From UBA6623 sp965248235 (GTDB taxonomy: Bacteria; Acidobacteriota; Terriglobia; Bryobacterales; UBA6623), in contig CBDFIU010000002.1 of assembly GCA_965248235.1 (NCBI GenBank), positions 310,001-374,000 of the forward strand: a DNA stretch of 64,000 nucleotides. Reading direction: 5' to 3'. The translations under genes were made by a program, and so were the position numbers. The notes below the pieces were generated by a model. That model saw nothing but the letters and a program-made list of their open reading frames with translations, had not been told where the DNA came from and did no database searches. Positions 16,868 through 24,780 of the stretch are shown here, one piece after another (the first letter of the stretch is position 1; the number at the start of each line of letters is the position of its first letter).

Positions 16868-19800
16868 CTAGTACACAAAGCGTAACCCGAGTTGCGCCGA
16901 GCGCGGACCGATAGAGTTGGTTACCCGCCCGAAGAGTCCATCGACCATATTACTGCGCACGCGGTCCAGATTGGCGCGGTTGATCGCGTTGAAGATCTCC
17001 CCGCGCACCTGAAGAACCGCTCCCTCACCCCGCCACGGGATCTTGAATTCTCTCGTGATCAACAGGTTTATGTTGAGCAGGCCGGGATTGGTGAACGTGT
17101 TGCGGCCGAGGTTACCTTGTAGGCCGCGCGCGGGAGTCGGGAAGTCAGCGGCTGTGAACAAGCCGCCGAGAAAATCACTCTTGGAGGATCCGCTCAGGCT
17201 GTTTCCGAACGCGGGAGCGTTCGGCAGATCGTTATTCAACCCGTCCGCATTGAAGTCCCCCGACGGGAACGACGCCGTCGTCTGAACCGTATACGGCAAC
17301 CCGGTTTGCAAAATCCCCAGCGTACCCAGACGCCAACCGTTCACAACGTTTGAATACCAGTTGCCCTCCGGTACTCTCGCTTGCCACATGGCGTCAAAGG
17401 TGAGCCGCTGCCGAATGTCGAAATCCGCGCGTCCCCGCTGCGCTCTCAGATTCCAGACGTCGAACACCGGCGTGGACGGAACCGAAGCCTGCGGCAACCC
17501 GGACGTGCTGAATTGATCGAGCACCTTGGCGTAGGTATATACGAACCTTATCGAGCGCCCGCTCGTATGTCGCTTTTGGAACAGCAAAGACAATAGGTGA
17601 GCATTCGAGTTGGCGCCGGTCCAGCGCCGCTGCACGGCTCCGAAGAACGGGTTGAGGCGGTCCAAACGCCCGTCGAGCAGGTCACCGGGGAAACGGTTGA
17701 TGTCGGTATGGGAGGTCAGATTATGGTCCGCCGAGCCGGTGTAGTTGATCTCGGCCACCGAATCGGAACCGATACGTTTCTGAATACTGAGCATCCAACT
17801 GTGCGCCGTGGGGATCTTCATGTTTTGGTCGACGCTCAGAATGCTCGACCGGAGTCCCTTCACACCGCCCCTTTCATTGATCTCGTAGGCCACATCGGGC
17901 TTGGGCCAAATATCAGGCGAAACATCTTGAGCGAGTGCGTCCAAGTCTCCCCAATTCCCTAATCCATAGGTGAGGGTGTCTCCGGACAGCACGTTCAGGC
18001 TGGGAGTGGCCGTGGCGGGAGGACCAAGAAGATTGAGAGTGGAAAACCAGTTCTGGGCGATGCGGTCTCGGTACATACCGTAACCGCCCCGGACGGACAA
18101 GGATCCGTTGCCGGACACATCCCAAGCGAAACCGATTCTCGGGCTCACCAACCAGGGCAGCCGATCGGTCGCGGTTTGCCTGCACTCGGCAAACCCGTTG
18201 GCAATCCGCTCCATGGTATTGTTCCCTTGTCCGGCAAACAGATAGCAACCCGGGTCGGAGGCATCCGTGTACCGGATGCCCTCTCCGTAATTGTCGACGC
18301 GCACACCGATATTCAGGGAAAACCCGGGCCTCAGCCTCCAGTTGTCCTGAAAAAAGAAGCCGGCAAACGCTGTGTGGTAACTCAGAAAGGCTCCCTGCAC
18401 TTGTCCGCTGGATAGATTCACGGTCGGCCCAAATTGGGAAGTCGGTTTGTCCTGCGCGAAGTCGAGCAAATTGGAGAACCCGAAGGTGGGCCGAGTGAGT
18501 GTTTTTCGCCACGGCACGGTATCGTCGGGCCGCACATACTCGGCGCCTATCTGGATGGTGTGGTCGCCTTTGTTCAGCGTGGCCATGTCTTTCCATTCCC
18601 AGGTCGGCGTCGTCCATCCGCCGGGCCCCCAGGCACCGAAGCCTTGAGTTCCCGAGACACTGATATTGGGGATGTCAACGGCTCCTTCGCCCAGGCCGGC
18701 CTGTTGCTCTCCCGTCTGCCGGGAATAGCGAAAACTCATGCTATTCATGAACGTCGGCGAAAAGACGTGGTTCCAATCCCCTTTCCACCAGGTGTTCAGC
18801 ACGGGAGACCAACGCGTAAAGGCCGGCCGGATGAGGCTGGCGAATTGGCGAGTTCCATCCGACTTATAGTAGTATCCAAAAAAACGATCGTTATCACTGA
18901 AGTGGTGGTCGACTCGGACCTGATACTGCTCGCCCCTCCGCGGCACGGATCCGCTGACATTGACCGTTCCCACCGCGGGCAGATCGTCCGGAATCGTGGA
19001 CAAATCGTCGAACTGCCCGGGGTTCCTCAGCTTCAACTGCCCCACCGAAATGACGTCCCCGGTTGGATCGATGGCCGGCGACAGACGGAAGATCTCGGCG
19101 GCGGTCGACTGGGGAAAATTCGTGGTCACATAGCTTCTGAACTGCGGGGTTTCGGCGGTTCCAACGGAGGTAGCCGCTGTAGTAGCTCGCAAGATATCGA
19201 AAGAGCCGAAGATGAATGTCTTGTTTTTCTTGATCGGTCCGCCGATCGTCGTCCAGAAGTCTTTCTGGGCAAAGTCGGTGAGGCTCGACTGGGCGATGGT
19301 GCGGGCCGAAAGATTATCGTTCGTGTAGAGGTATCCAACCGTGCCATGCCATTCATTCGTCCCGGACTTTGTGACCAACTCCATAAAGGCTCCCGACGAC
19401 CTTCCCTTGGCCGCCGAGAAGCTCTGCGCCTCGACTCGGAATTCCTGGAGTGAATCGGGGATCGGACTGACCATAATGGTTCCGTCGCGTGAGGGCACCT
19501 CGGCATAGCTGCCGTTCAGCATGACTAAGTTCGCTCCCTGCCGCTGCCCGGAAGCGTTGATCTTCAGTCCCATTTCGCCCTGGTAATTGTCCACGAAGGC
19601 GCCATTCGTCGCACTGGTCTCGCCGGAACCCGTCACGCCCGGCACCAGAGTGGAGAGCTGCCATATGGTGTTCCGGGGGAGAGGCTGATTTCGAATGGAT
19701 TCCTCGGCGATATAGCTGCTGTTGTCCACTTCCGTCGTATTCACGGCGCTGGTGGCGGCCTCGACGGTGACTGAAGTCGTTACTTCGCCGACTTCCATCT

Positions 19801-20113
19801 CCGGGTACAGCGTTCTCGTTTCGTTGCTCCGAACGAGCAAGCCCGTGGTGGACCATGTTTGAAAGCCCCCCGACGTCACGCTGACTTGGTAAGAGCCGGC
19901 GGGCAGCTCGGCGATGCGAAAAAGCCCGGTCTCGTTCGAAGTGATTGTCCGTTCGAGGCCGAGGTTCTCGTCGGTGACGATGACCTCCGCACCGGGCATC
20001 ACGGCGCCGGTACCGTCCTTGACGTATCCTTCAATAGCGCCGCTGAACTGGGCGTTGGCGACGCCCGCGAACAACAGAACAAAGGCAAAAAATCCGGCAA
20101 GTTTACAGAACAC
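16868..20113 (-). CDS. TonB-dependent receptor with carboxypeptidase-regulatory domain (Oar/SusC-like)
   Basis: A large outer-membrane receptor of about 1081 residues. A signal peptide (ending GVANAQ) is followed by a carboxypeptidase-regulatory domain (about residues 23-100: GAIEGYVKDGTGAVMPGAEV, LPAGSYQVSV), a plug region and a long beta-barrel. The C-terminus ends GPRSAQLGLRFVY with the terminal aromatic used for outer-membrane insertion. Such Oar-like receptors, abundant in Acidobacteriota, take up large nutrients; the ligand is unknown. GGGAGG stands six bases before the GTG at 20111-20113, so that start is preferred over the ATG six bases upstream. An IS1595-type element begins 59 bases upstream and separates the gene from its probable promoter. 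Confidence 0.92.
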   Translation of the reverse strand: MFCKLAGFFAFVLLFAGVANAQFSGAIEGYVKDGTGAVMPGAEVIVTDENLGLERTITSNETGLFRIAELPAGSYQVSVTSGGFQTWSTTGLLVRSNETRTLYPEMEVGEVTTSVTVEAATSAVNTTEVDNSSYIAEESIRNQPLPRNTIWQLSTLVPGVTGSGETSATNGAFVDNYQGEMGLKINASGQRQGANLVMLNGSYAEVPSRDGTIMVSPIPDSLQEFRVEAQSFSAAKGRSSGAFMELVTKSGTNEWHGTVGYLYTNDNLSARTIAQSSLTDFAQKDFWTTIGGPIKKNKTFIFGSFDILRATTAATSVGTAETPQFRSYVTTNFPQSTAAEIFRLSPAIDPTGDVISVGQLKLRNPGQFDDLSTIPDDLPAVGTVNVSGSVPRRGEQYQVRVDHHFSDNDRFFGYYYKSDGTRQFASLIRPAFTRWSPVLNTWWKGDWNHVFSPTFMNSMSFRYSRQTGEQQAGLGEGAVDIPNISVSGTQGFGAWGPGGWTTPTWEWKDMATLNKGDHTIQIGAEYVRPDDTVPWRKTLTRPTFGFSNLLDFAQDKPTSQFGPTVNLSSGQVQGAFLSYHTAFAGFFFQDNWRLRPGFSLNIGVRVDNYGEGIRYTDASDPGCYLFAGQGNNTMERIANGFAECRQTATDRLPWLVSPRIGFAWDVSGNGSLSVRGGYGMYRDRIAQNWFSTLNLLGPPATATPSLNVLSGDTLTYGLGNWGDLDALAQDVSPDIWPKPDVAYEINERGGVKGLRSSILSVDQNMKIPTAHSWMLSIQKRIGSDSVAEINYTGSADHNLTSHTDINRFPGDLLDGRLDRLNPFFGAVQRRWTGANSNAHLLSLLFQKRHTSGRSIRFVYTYAKVLDQFSTSGLPQASVPSTPVFDVWNLRAQRGRADFDIRQRLTFDAMWQARVPEGNWYSNVVNGWRLGTLGILQTGLPYTVQTTASFPSGDFNADGLNNDLPNAPAFGNSLSGSSKSDFLGGLFTAADFPTPARGLQGNLGRNTFTNPGLLNINLLITREFKIPWRGEGAVLQVRGEIFNAINRANLDRVRSNMVDGLFGRVTNSIGPRSAQLGLRFVY

Positions 20114-20171
20114 AATCATCCTCCCGACGGGAGCGAACCAAAAGATCTTGGCCCCCCCCATAAATCATCCA

Positions 20172-21205
20172 GATGGGTATTTACTTGACTCAGGTATTGG
20201 GAAATAGCCCCTACATGTTGTGGTCGTCCGTAGCGCGTGTCGCGGTGCCTCCGACCAGCGATTTGTAGGGTGCCGGTGGCACGGCGACGGCCTGTTGAAC
20301 CAGGCGGTAAAAGAGCTTGCCTCGACTTCTGGACTTGCGGCGGTTGAAGCGGAAGGCGAATTCGTCGAGGTAGGAGTCGAGATGCTCGTGACTGACCGCT
20401 CCTTGATGCGTGCCCAGTATCCAGCGGCTTCACTAACGACACCACGCGGTGCACCCGGGGGAGCAGTTTCGAGGCGCGCGCCGGTTGCCCCTCCAGGTAG
20501 CTCACCTCGTGGCGATAGCCGTCGCCTTCGAGCGGTTCGTATCCCAGCCAACCGTCGGTATGGACCACGCTGCCGGGTTCGATCGACTCGCCGACGAAGG
20601 CCATCAAGCTGTCCCCGGAGGCGTTGGGAATGGTGCGTATCCGAACCCGCCCGATGCCGGCACCATCTTCCTCGGCCGCTACTACAATCAGCGCCTTAGC
20701 GTCGGTTTGGCGACCGCGCACGCCCTCCTCCAAGCCTCCTAAGTAAGTCTCGTCAACCTCCACGCGCCCGCTGAGCCGATCGCGTCCGGGCCGCACCATG
20801 GCGCGCCGGAGCTTATGCAACCAAGTCCAGGCCGTTTTGTAGCTGCCCAGGCCCAACACCCGCTGCAAGCCCAGCGCGCTCGCCCCGTTCTTCTGGCTCG
20901 TGAGCCACCACATGGCTCGAAACCAACTCTGGAGGGGTTGGCGGGTGTCTTGAAATATTGTGCCCGCCGTTGGAGAAGCTTGATGCCCGCAGCCGGCGCA
21001 CTCCAGCAGCGCTGTCCGCACCGCCCACGCTTTGTCGTGCCCGCATCGCGGACAACGAAAACCCTCCGGCCAGCGGAGTTGACACAGATACTCTCGACAG
21101 GCCTGCTCGGTGGCGAAACGCGCCTCGAACTCGGCCAGATTCCGAGGATAATCTTCCATTTCCCCGATCCTACATCTTGTGGTCACATGAGTCAAGTAAA
21201 TACCC
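20172..21205 (-). mobile_element. IS1595-type insertion sequence, copy 1 (complete, 8-bp target duplication)
   Basis: A 1034-bp element whose ends are inverted copies of GGGTATTTACTTGACTCA. It is flanked on both sides by ATCATCCA (20164-20171 and 21206-21213), an exact 8-bp target duplication as expected for the IS1595 family. The transposase inside is frameshifted. Apart from a few substitutions and that one inserted base it closely matches copy 2 at 32034-33066. It has landed just upstream of the TonB-receptor start. Confidence 0.93.
20211..21159 (-). pseudogene. IS1595-family transposase, frameshifted
   Basis: The frame starts MEDYPRNLAEFEARF and matches the 315-residue transposase of copy 2 up to RVHRVVSLVK. 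One extra base near 20426 (GAAGCCGCTGG instead of GAAGCGCTGG) then shifts the frame, so the last 75 residues, including the acidic residue of the DDE-type triad in YLDEFAFRFNRR, are lost. The zinc ribbon (CPRC..CAGC) and the first two catalytic Asp (VEVDETYLGG, VVHTDGW) remain. This copy is probably immobile by itself but could be moved by the protein from copy 2. Confidence 0.9.
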
Positions 21206-21251
21206 ATCATCCAAACCAGGATTTCCTTCTCACAATCCCGACGCGTATAGA

Positions 21252-21257
21252 AGTATA
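21252..21257 (-). promoter_or_regulatory. Candidate -10 box (TATACT) once serving the TonB-receptor gene
   Basis: On the minus strand GGCTATACTTC contains TATACT, five of six to consensus. Without the IS it would lie about 100 bases upstream of the receptor start; now 1.1 kb separates them. No strong -35 is visible, so this is a suggestion only. Confidence 0.3.
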
Positions 21258-21299
21258 GCCGATCCACGACCGCGACGCAGGGCCGGCTGTTGAATTAAC

Positions 21300-21386
21300 T
21301 GGTGCGGAGAGGGGGACTCGAACCCCCATGGGATTGCTCCCACTAGCACCTCAAGCTAGCGCGTCTGCCAGTTCCGCCACCTCCGC
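21300..21386 (-). tRNA. tRNA-Leu (anticodon GAG)
   Basis: The minus strand from 21386 gives an 87-base class II tRNA with an encoded CCA. The acceptor stem is GCGGAGG paired with TCTCCGC. The anticodon stem CTAGC/GCTAG encloses the loop TTGAGGT with U33 and anticodon GAG, which reads CUC and CUU. The long variable arm TGGGA..TCCCA and T stem GGGGG/CCCCC with loop TTCGAGT are typical of tRNA-Leu. A partial direct copy of its 3' half lies at 13077-13124. Confidence 0.96.
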
Positions 21387-21570
21387 ACTGGCTGGTTTGG
21401 GCGCGCCCGAAAGCGGTATTACTTGGAACCCTTGCTCCGAACCCGGCGCCCGTGAGGTTGAAAAAACAGCGCATTGCGCTGCCATTCGTCTATTGTACCC
21501 TAGGCCGACGCGAGGCGACCTAAGCGAGCGGAGCAAACGGTTCGGATTGGGTGCTCTTTCGCGCCCTACG

Positions 21571-22590
21571 CTACGACCCGGCCACCTGATGGGCGGGTTG
21601 TTGCTTCGTTTCGTCGATGAAGTCACGACAAGTTTCGATGGTTCGCTCGATGTCGGCGGGTGAAGGGTCGAGCTCGGCGAATTTCACGAGATCGCAGTGC
21701 TCGAGGAACTGCCGCAGCAACTTTCGGTGATCGCCATGCAAACGGTCGTCTCGGCGTAGCTCGAGAAGGAATTCCTCGGTGGTGCTTTCCGGAGCACGTA
21801 GCCCGAATCGGTCTTCGATGTAGTGCCGCAGGATGTTCGAGAGGCGCAGGTAGAAAAGCTTGTAGTCGCCGGCTTCAACGAGTCGGTCGGCCAATAGCGC
21901 TTCCAAAGCCTGGTAGGCGGTTTCGTGCGCAAGCAGCGGCGGCTTGGCGGTCTCGGCGACAGCGCGGCGGCGGCGCCAAAGGTAAATCCCACCGATCAAA
22001 AGAGCGCCAATCGCCCCGCCGGCAACCCAGTAGACCCATGGCGGCCACCCCGGTAGCTCCAACGGGCCGGAAGCCTCTTTGATATCGGGGGCGGCGGCGG
22101 TGCGCGTGAGAGCGTCGTCGTCGGGAGCGCCGGGATCGGCCGCGGGGAGAACCGACGTAACGCGAATAGAAATCGGCTCGGTTTCGATCGTGAACTCGTC
22201 ATCGGTGGAAGCGTCGTCGGCCTTCCGGTGAAAGCGAACGGACATCGCGGGAATGGTGTAGTCACCCGGCAAGAAAGGCTCGAGAACGTAGGTGCGGTCT
22301 TCGGCAACGCGACCGTTTTCGAGGAGCTTCGGCGAGCCTCGGCGCGTCTCGACCACGCGAAATTCTCCGAGCTTTTCTTCGCGAGACGGAAACTCGATAC
22401 GGCGATCTTCGGTGGTGGAAGCTTCGAGTACGAGATCGAGACGGTCGGCGACAGTAAGTTCAGAGCGATCGACGCGGGCATGCACGACGGCGTTGTCGGT
22501 CTCGTAAGTTTTCTCGATCGGGGTCGCTACAGCGGATTGCGTCTCCGGTGACGATGCGCAGCCGGTTAGGAAAATCGCAAAAAACAGCAC
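21571..22590 (-). CDS. BatD/DUF4381-like membrane lipoprotein of the MoxR-DUF58 cluster
   Basis: A 339-residue protein starting at a GTG (22588-22590) that opens a lipoprotein signal (FFAIFLTGCASS, lipobox Cys at residue 11). A periplasmic beta-rich part (about 12-180, with LTVADRLDLVLEASTTEDRR and LEPFLPGDYTIPAMSVRF) resembles the BatD ectodomain. One transmembrane helix follows (about 197-215, WVYWVAGGAIGALLIGGIYLW). The cytoplasmic tail with YQALEALLADRLVEAGDYKL and LSNILRHYIEDRFGL is typical of proteins next to MoxR and DUF58. The long upstream frame is antisense to DUF58 and is excluded. It probably acts in the envelope with the two genes upstream. Confidence 0.82.
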   Translation of the reverse strand: MLFFAIFLTGCASSPETQSAVATPIEKTYETDNAVVHARVDRSELTVADRLDLVLEASTTEDRRIEFPSREEKLGEFRVVETRRGSPKLLENGRVAEDRTYVLEPFLPGDYTIPAMSVRFHRKADDASTDDEFTIETEPISIRVTSVLPAADPGAPDDDALTRTAAAPDIKEASGPLELPGWPPWVYWVAGGAIGALLIGGIYLWRRRRAVAETAKPPLLAHETAYQALEALLADRLVEAGDYKLFYLRLSNILRHYIEDRFGLRAPESTTEEFLLELRRDDRLHGDHRKLLRQFLEHCDLVKFAELDPSPADIERTIETCRDFIDETKQQPAHQVAGS

Positions 22591-22595
22591 CAGAG

Positions 22596-22721
22596 CCCCG
22601 CACGGAAGAGCGGGGTCGCGAGCGAGCGCCGCGCATCGAAAAGCTCGCACGCTTCGCCCGGGTCGCCGATGCCGCCCTTGTGCTGCCTTGCCCGCCCGTG
22701 ACCCCGCACTGCCGTGCGGGG
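22596..22721. repeat. Two GC-rich hairpins between DUF58 and the BatD-like gene
   Basis: CCCCGC (22596-22601) pairs with GCGGGG (22610-22615) around an eight-base loop. CCCCGCAC (22702-22709) pairs with GTGCGGGG (22714-22721) around TGCC. The related stems CCCCGCAC/GTGCGGGG at both ends suggest a small dispersed repeat rather than a terminator, since no T run follows. They sit in a 167-base gap inside an otherwise tight cluster. Confidence 0.45.
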
Positions 22722-22757
22722 CCCTGTTGCTGCTTTTCGGACCGTTCACTGCTATGG

Positions 22758-23633
22758 CTACAACTTCTTCTCGCGACGACGGAAAAAAGCCGTCAAGTTG
22801 CGCACGTAATCTCGGCCTGTCACGATCCGGATTGCATCCACGCCGCTTGCTCGGAACAGCTCGGCTTGACGGTCTTGGCGTTCGCGGGCAAGCGCCTCCC
22901 AACGCCGCCGGACCTGGGCGTTTCCGGCATCCACGACCATCGTTTCGCCCGTCTCGGCGTCTTCCAATTCGATGAGCCCAATGGGCGGCAAGCTTTGCTC
23001 GCGCGGGTCGTTCAACGAAACGGCGATTAAGTCGTGCCGCCTTGCCACGATGCGCAGGGGCTTTTCGTATCCCTCGGCCAGAAAGTCGGAGACGAGAAAG
23101 ACGACCGCTCGTCGATGAGTTATGCGGCCCAGATAGTCGAGCGCTTGGGCGATGTCGGTGCGACGTCGGCGGGGCTCGAAGTTCAGCAGTTCGCGAATCA
23201 ACCGCAGCACATGCGAGACGCCCTTGGCGGGCGGGATGTAGAGTTCGATGATGTCGGTGAAGACGATCAGCCCGACCTTGTCGTTGTTCTTGATGGCGGA
23301 AAACGAGAGCAGCGCGCAGAGTTCGGCGGCCACTTCGTTCTTGCGCTTTTCGCGGCTTCCGAAAGTTCCCGAGGCCGACAAATCGACGACGAAAAGGACA
23401 GTCAACTCGCGCTCCTCGACGTAGCGTTTGACGTAGGGTTGCCCGGTGCGCGCCGTCACGTTCCAATCGATAGTGCGGATTTCGTCGCCCGGAGCGTACT
23501 CACGCACTTCGTCGAACTCCATCCCGCGGCCCTTAAAGACGCTGTGATACTCCCCGGCAAGAACGTCGTTGACGGCCTTGTTGGTGTAGATTTCGATGAA
23601 GCGGATTTTCTTCGCCAGTTCCTTGGGGATCAT
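22758..23633 (-). CDS. DUF58 (VWA-like) protein
   Basis: A 291-residue cytoplasmic protein of the DUF58 family. The opening IRFIEIYTNKAVNDVLAGEY and the hallmark GRGMEFDEVREYAPGDEIRTIDWN are conserved (about residues 35-58). A von Willebrand A-like part follows, with a MIDAS-type motif VVDLSASGTFG (D-x-S-x-S form). Such proteins are presumed chaperone or assembly partners of MoxR ATPases for envelope proteins; the client is unknown. Its ATG at 23631-23633 overlaps the MoxR stop as ATGA, so the two are translationally coupled. Confidence 0.93.
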   Translation of the reverse strand: MIPKELAKKIRFIEIYTNKAVNDVLAGEYHSVFKGRGMEFDEVREYAPGDEIRTIDWNVTARTGQPYVKRYVEERELTVLFVVDLSASGTFGSREKRKNEVAAELCALLSFSAIKNNDKVGLIVFTDIIELYIPPAKGVSHVLRLIRELLNFEPRRRRTDIAQALDYLGRITHRRAVVFLVSDFLAEGYEKPLRIVARRHDLIAVSLNDPREQSLPPIGLIELEDAETGETMVVDAGNAQVRRRWEALARERQDRQAELFRASGVDAIRIVTGRDYVRNLTAFFRRREKKL

Positions 23634-24619
23634 GGAACTTCCACGGTGTCGAAGATCTGTTGCACCATGTCCTCGGAAGTCTTCTCTTCCGCCTCGGCCT
23701 CGTAGCTGACGATGACGCGGTGGCGCAACACATCGGGCCCGATGGTCTTGACGTCTTGCGGGGTGACGTAGCCGCGGCCTTCGACAAAGGCCTGCGCCTT
23801 GGCCGCCATGGCGAGAAAGATTGTCGCGCGAGGGGAGGCGCCGTAGCGCAACAGGTCGGCGATATCGAGCCCGTAGGCGGCCGGGTCGCGCGTGGCCTCG
23901 ACGACGTTGACGATGTATTCCTCGATCTTGTCGTCCATGTAAATTTCATCGACGAGCGAGCGCAGCCGGCCGATATCGGCGGGGTCGAGAACTTTCTCGA
24001 CTTCAGTGTCGGGCGCCGAGCGCGCCATGCGCCGGAGAATTTCGCGTTCGTCGGCCTTGCTCGGGTAGGTCACCTTCAGCTTCAACATGAAGCGATCGAT
24101 CTGGGCCTCGGGCAGCGGGTACGTTCCCTCTTGCTCGATAGGGTTTTGCGTCGCCAAAACCATGAAGGGCTCGGGCAGCGGATAGCTCTCGTCGCCGATC
24201 GTGACTTGGCGCTCTTGCATGGCTTCGAGCAGCGCGCTTTGGACTTTCGCCGGCGCGCGGTTGATCTCGTCGGCGAGGACGATGTTGGCGAAGATCGGGC
24301 CCTTGCGCGTCGAAAAATCGCCGTCCTTGGGGTTGTAGATTAGCGTGCCCAGCAGGTCGGCGGGCAGCAGATCGGGCGTGAACTGGATGCGTTGAAAATC
24401 GGCGTGGATGGTTTTAGCGAGAGTCGTAACGGAAAGCGTTTTGGCCAGCCCGGGCACGCCTTCGATCAAAACGTGCTGATTCGAGAGCAGGGCCAGGAGC
24501 AGGCGGTCGCTCAAGTAGCGCTGCCCGACGATGACGCGCCCGACAGCCTCCCGCAGCTTCGAAAGCAGGGCGTGCTCTTTCTGGATTTTCTCGGCGATTT
24601 GTTGTACGTCAACCGACAC
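23630..24619 (-). CDS. MoxR-type AAA+ ATPase
   Basis: A 329-residue AAA+ ATPase of the MoxR group. The Walker A is GVPGLAKT, the Walker B is IVLADEINRAPAKVQSALLEAM, sensor 1 lies in MVLATQNPIEQEGTYPLPEAQIDRF, and sensor 2 in GASPRATIFLAMAAKA. MoxR ATPases remodel or activate partner proteins, here most likely the DUF58 protein encoded next. The reading frame is open upstream, but conserved sequence starts near QQIAEKIQKEHALLSKLREAVG. The GTG at 24617-24619 is taken as start; GGGAGG is 12 bases upstream, a longer spacing than ideal. Confidence 0.9.
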   Translation of the reverse strand: MSVDVQQIAEKIQKEHALLSKLREAVGRVIVGQRYLSDRLLLALLSNQHVLIEGVPGLAKTLSVTTLAKTIHADFQRIQFTPDLLPADLLGTLIYNPKDGDFSTRKGPIFANIVLADEINRAPAKVQSALLEAMQERQVTIGDESYPLPEPFMVLATQNPIEQEGTYPLPEAQIDRFMLKLKVTYPSKADEREILRRMARSAPDTEVEKVLDPADIGRLRSLVDEIYMDDKIEEYIVNVVEATRDPAAYGLDIADLLRYGASPRATIFLAMAAKAQAFVEGRGYVTPQDVKTIGPDVLRHRVIVSYEAEAEEKTSEDMVQQIFDTVEVP

Positions 24620-24758
24620 GGTGATGAATTGCCTCCCGATGACCAGATCAGGATTCAGAGCAACTATTTTACCTTGTCTGTTCGCCGCAAGACCGTTGGC
24701 TTGGTCGCGCACGGAGCGTGATGGTTCGAGCGAACAGCGGCTCGGTTTGGAGTCCCGC

Positions 24759-24764
24759 TACAAT
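24759..24764 (+). promoter_or_regulatory. Candidate -10 box (TACAAT) for the gamma-glutamyltransferase gene
   Basis: CGCTACAAT at 24756-24764 lies 16 bases before the ATG at 24781. Transcription would start near 24771, giving a leader of about ten bases that contains only part of the GGGGGAG ribosome site at 24768-24774. No clear -35 is seen. Confidence 0.35.
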
Positions 24765-24780
24765 CTTGGGGGAGTTTGTC

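Noticed and set aside
22591..23466. Upstream extension of the BatD-like frame
   Set aside because: It is a same-strand, other-frame shadow of the DUF58 gene with Arg-rich, non-conserved translation.
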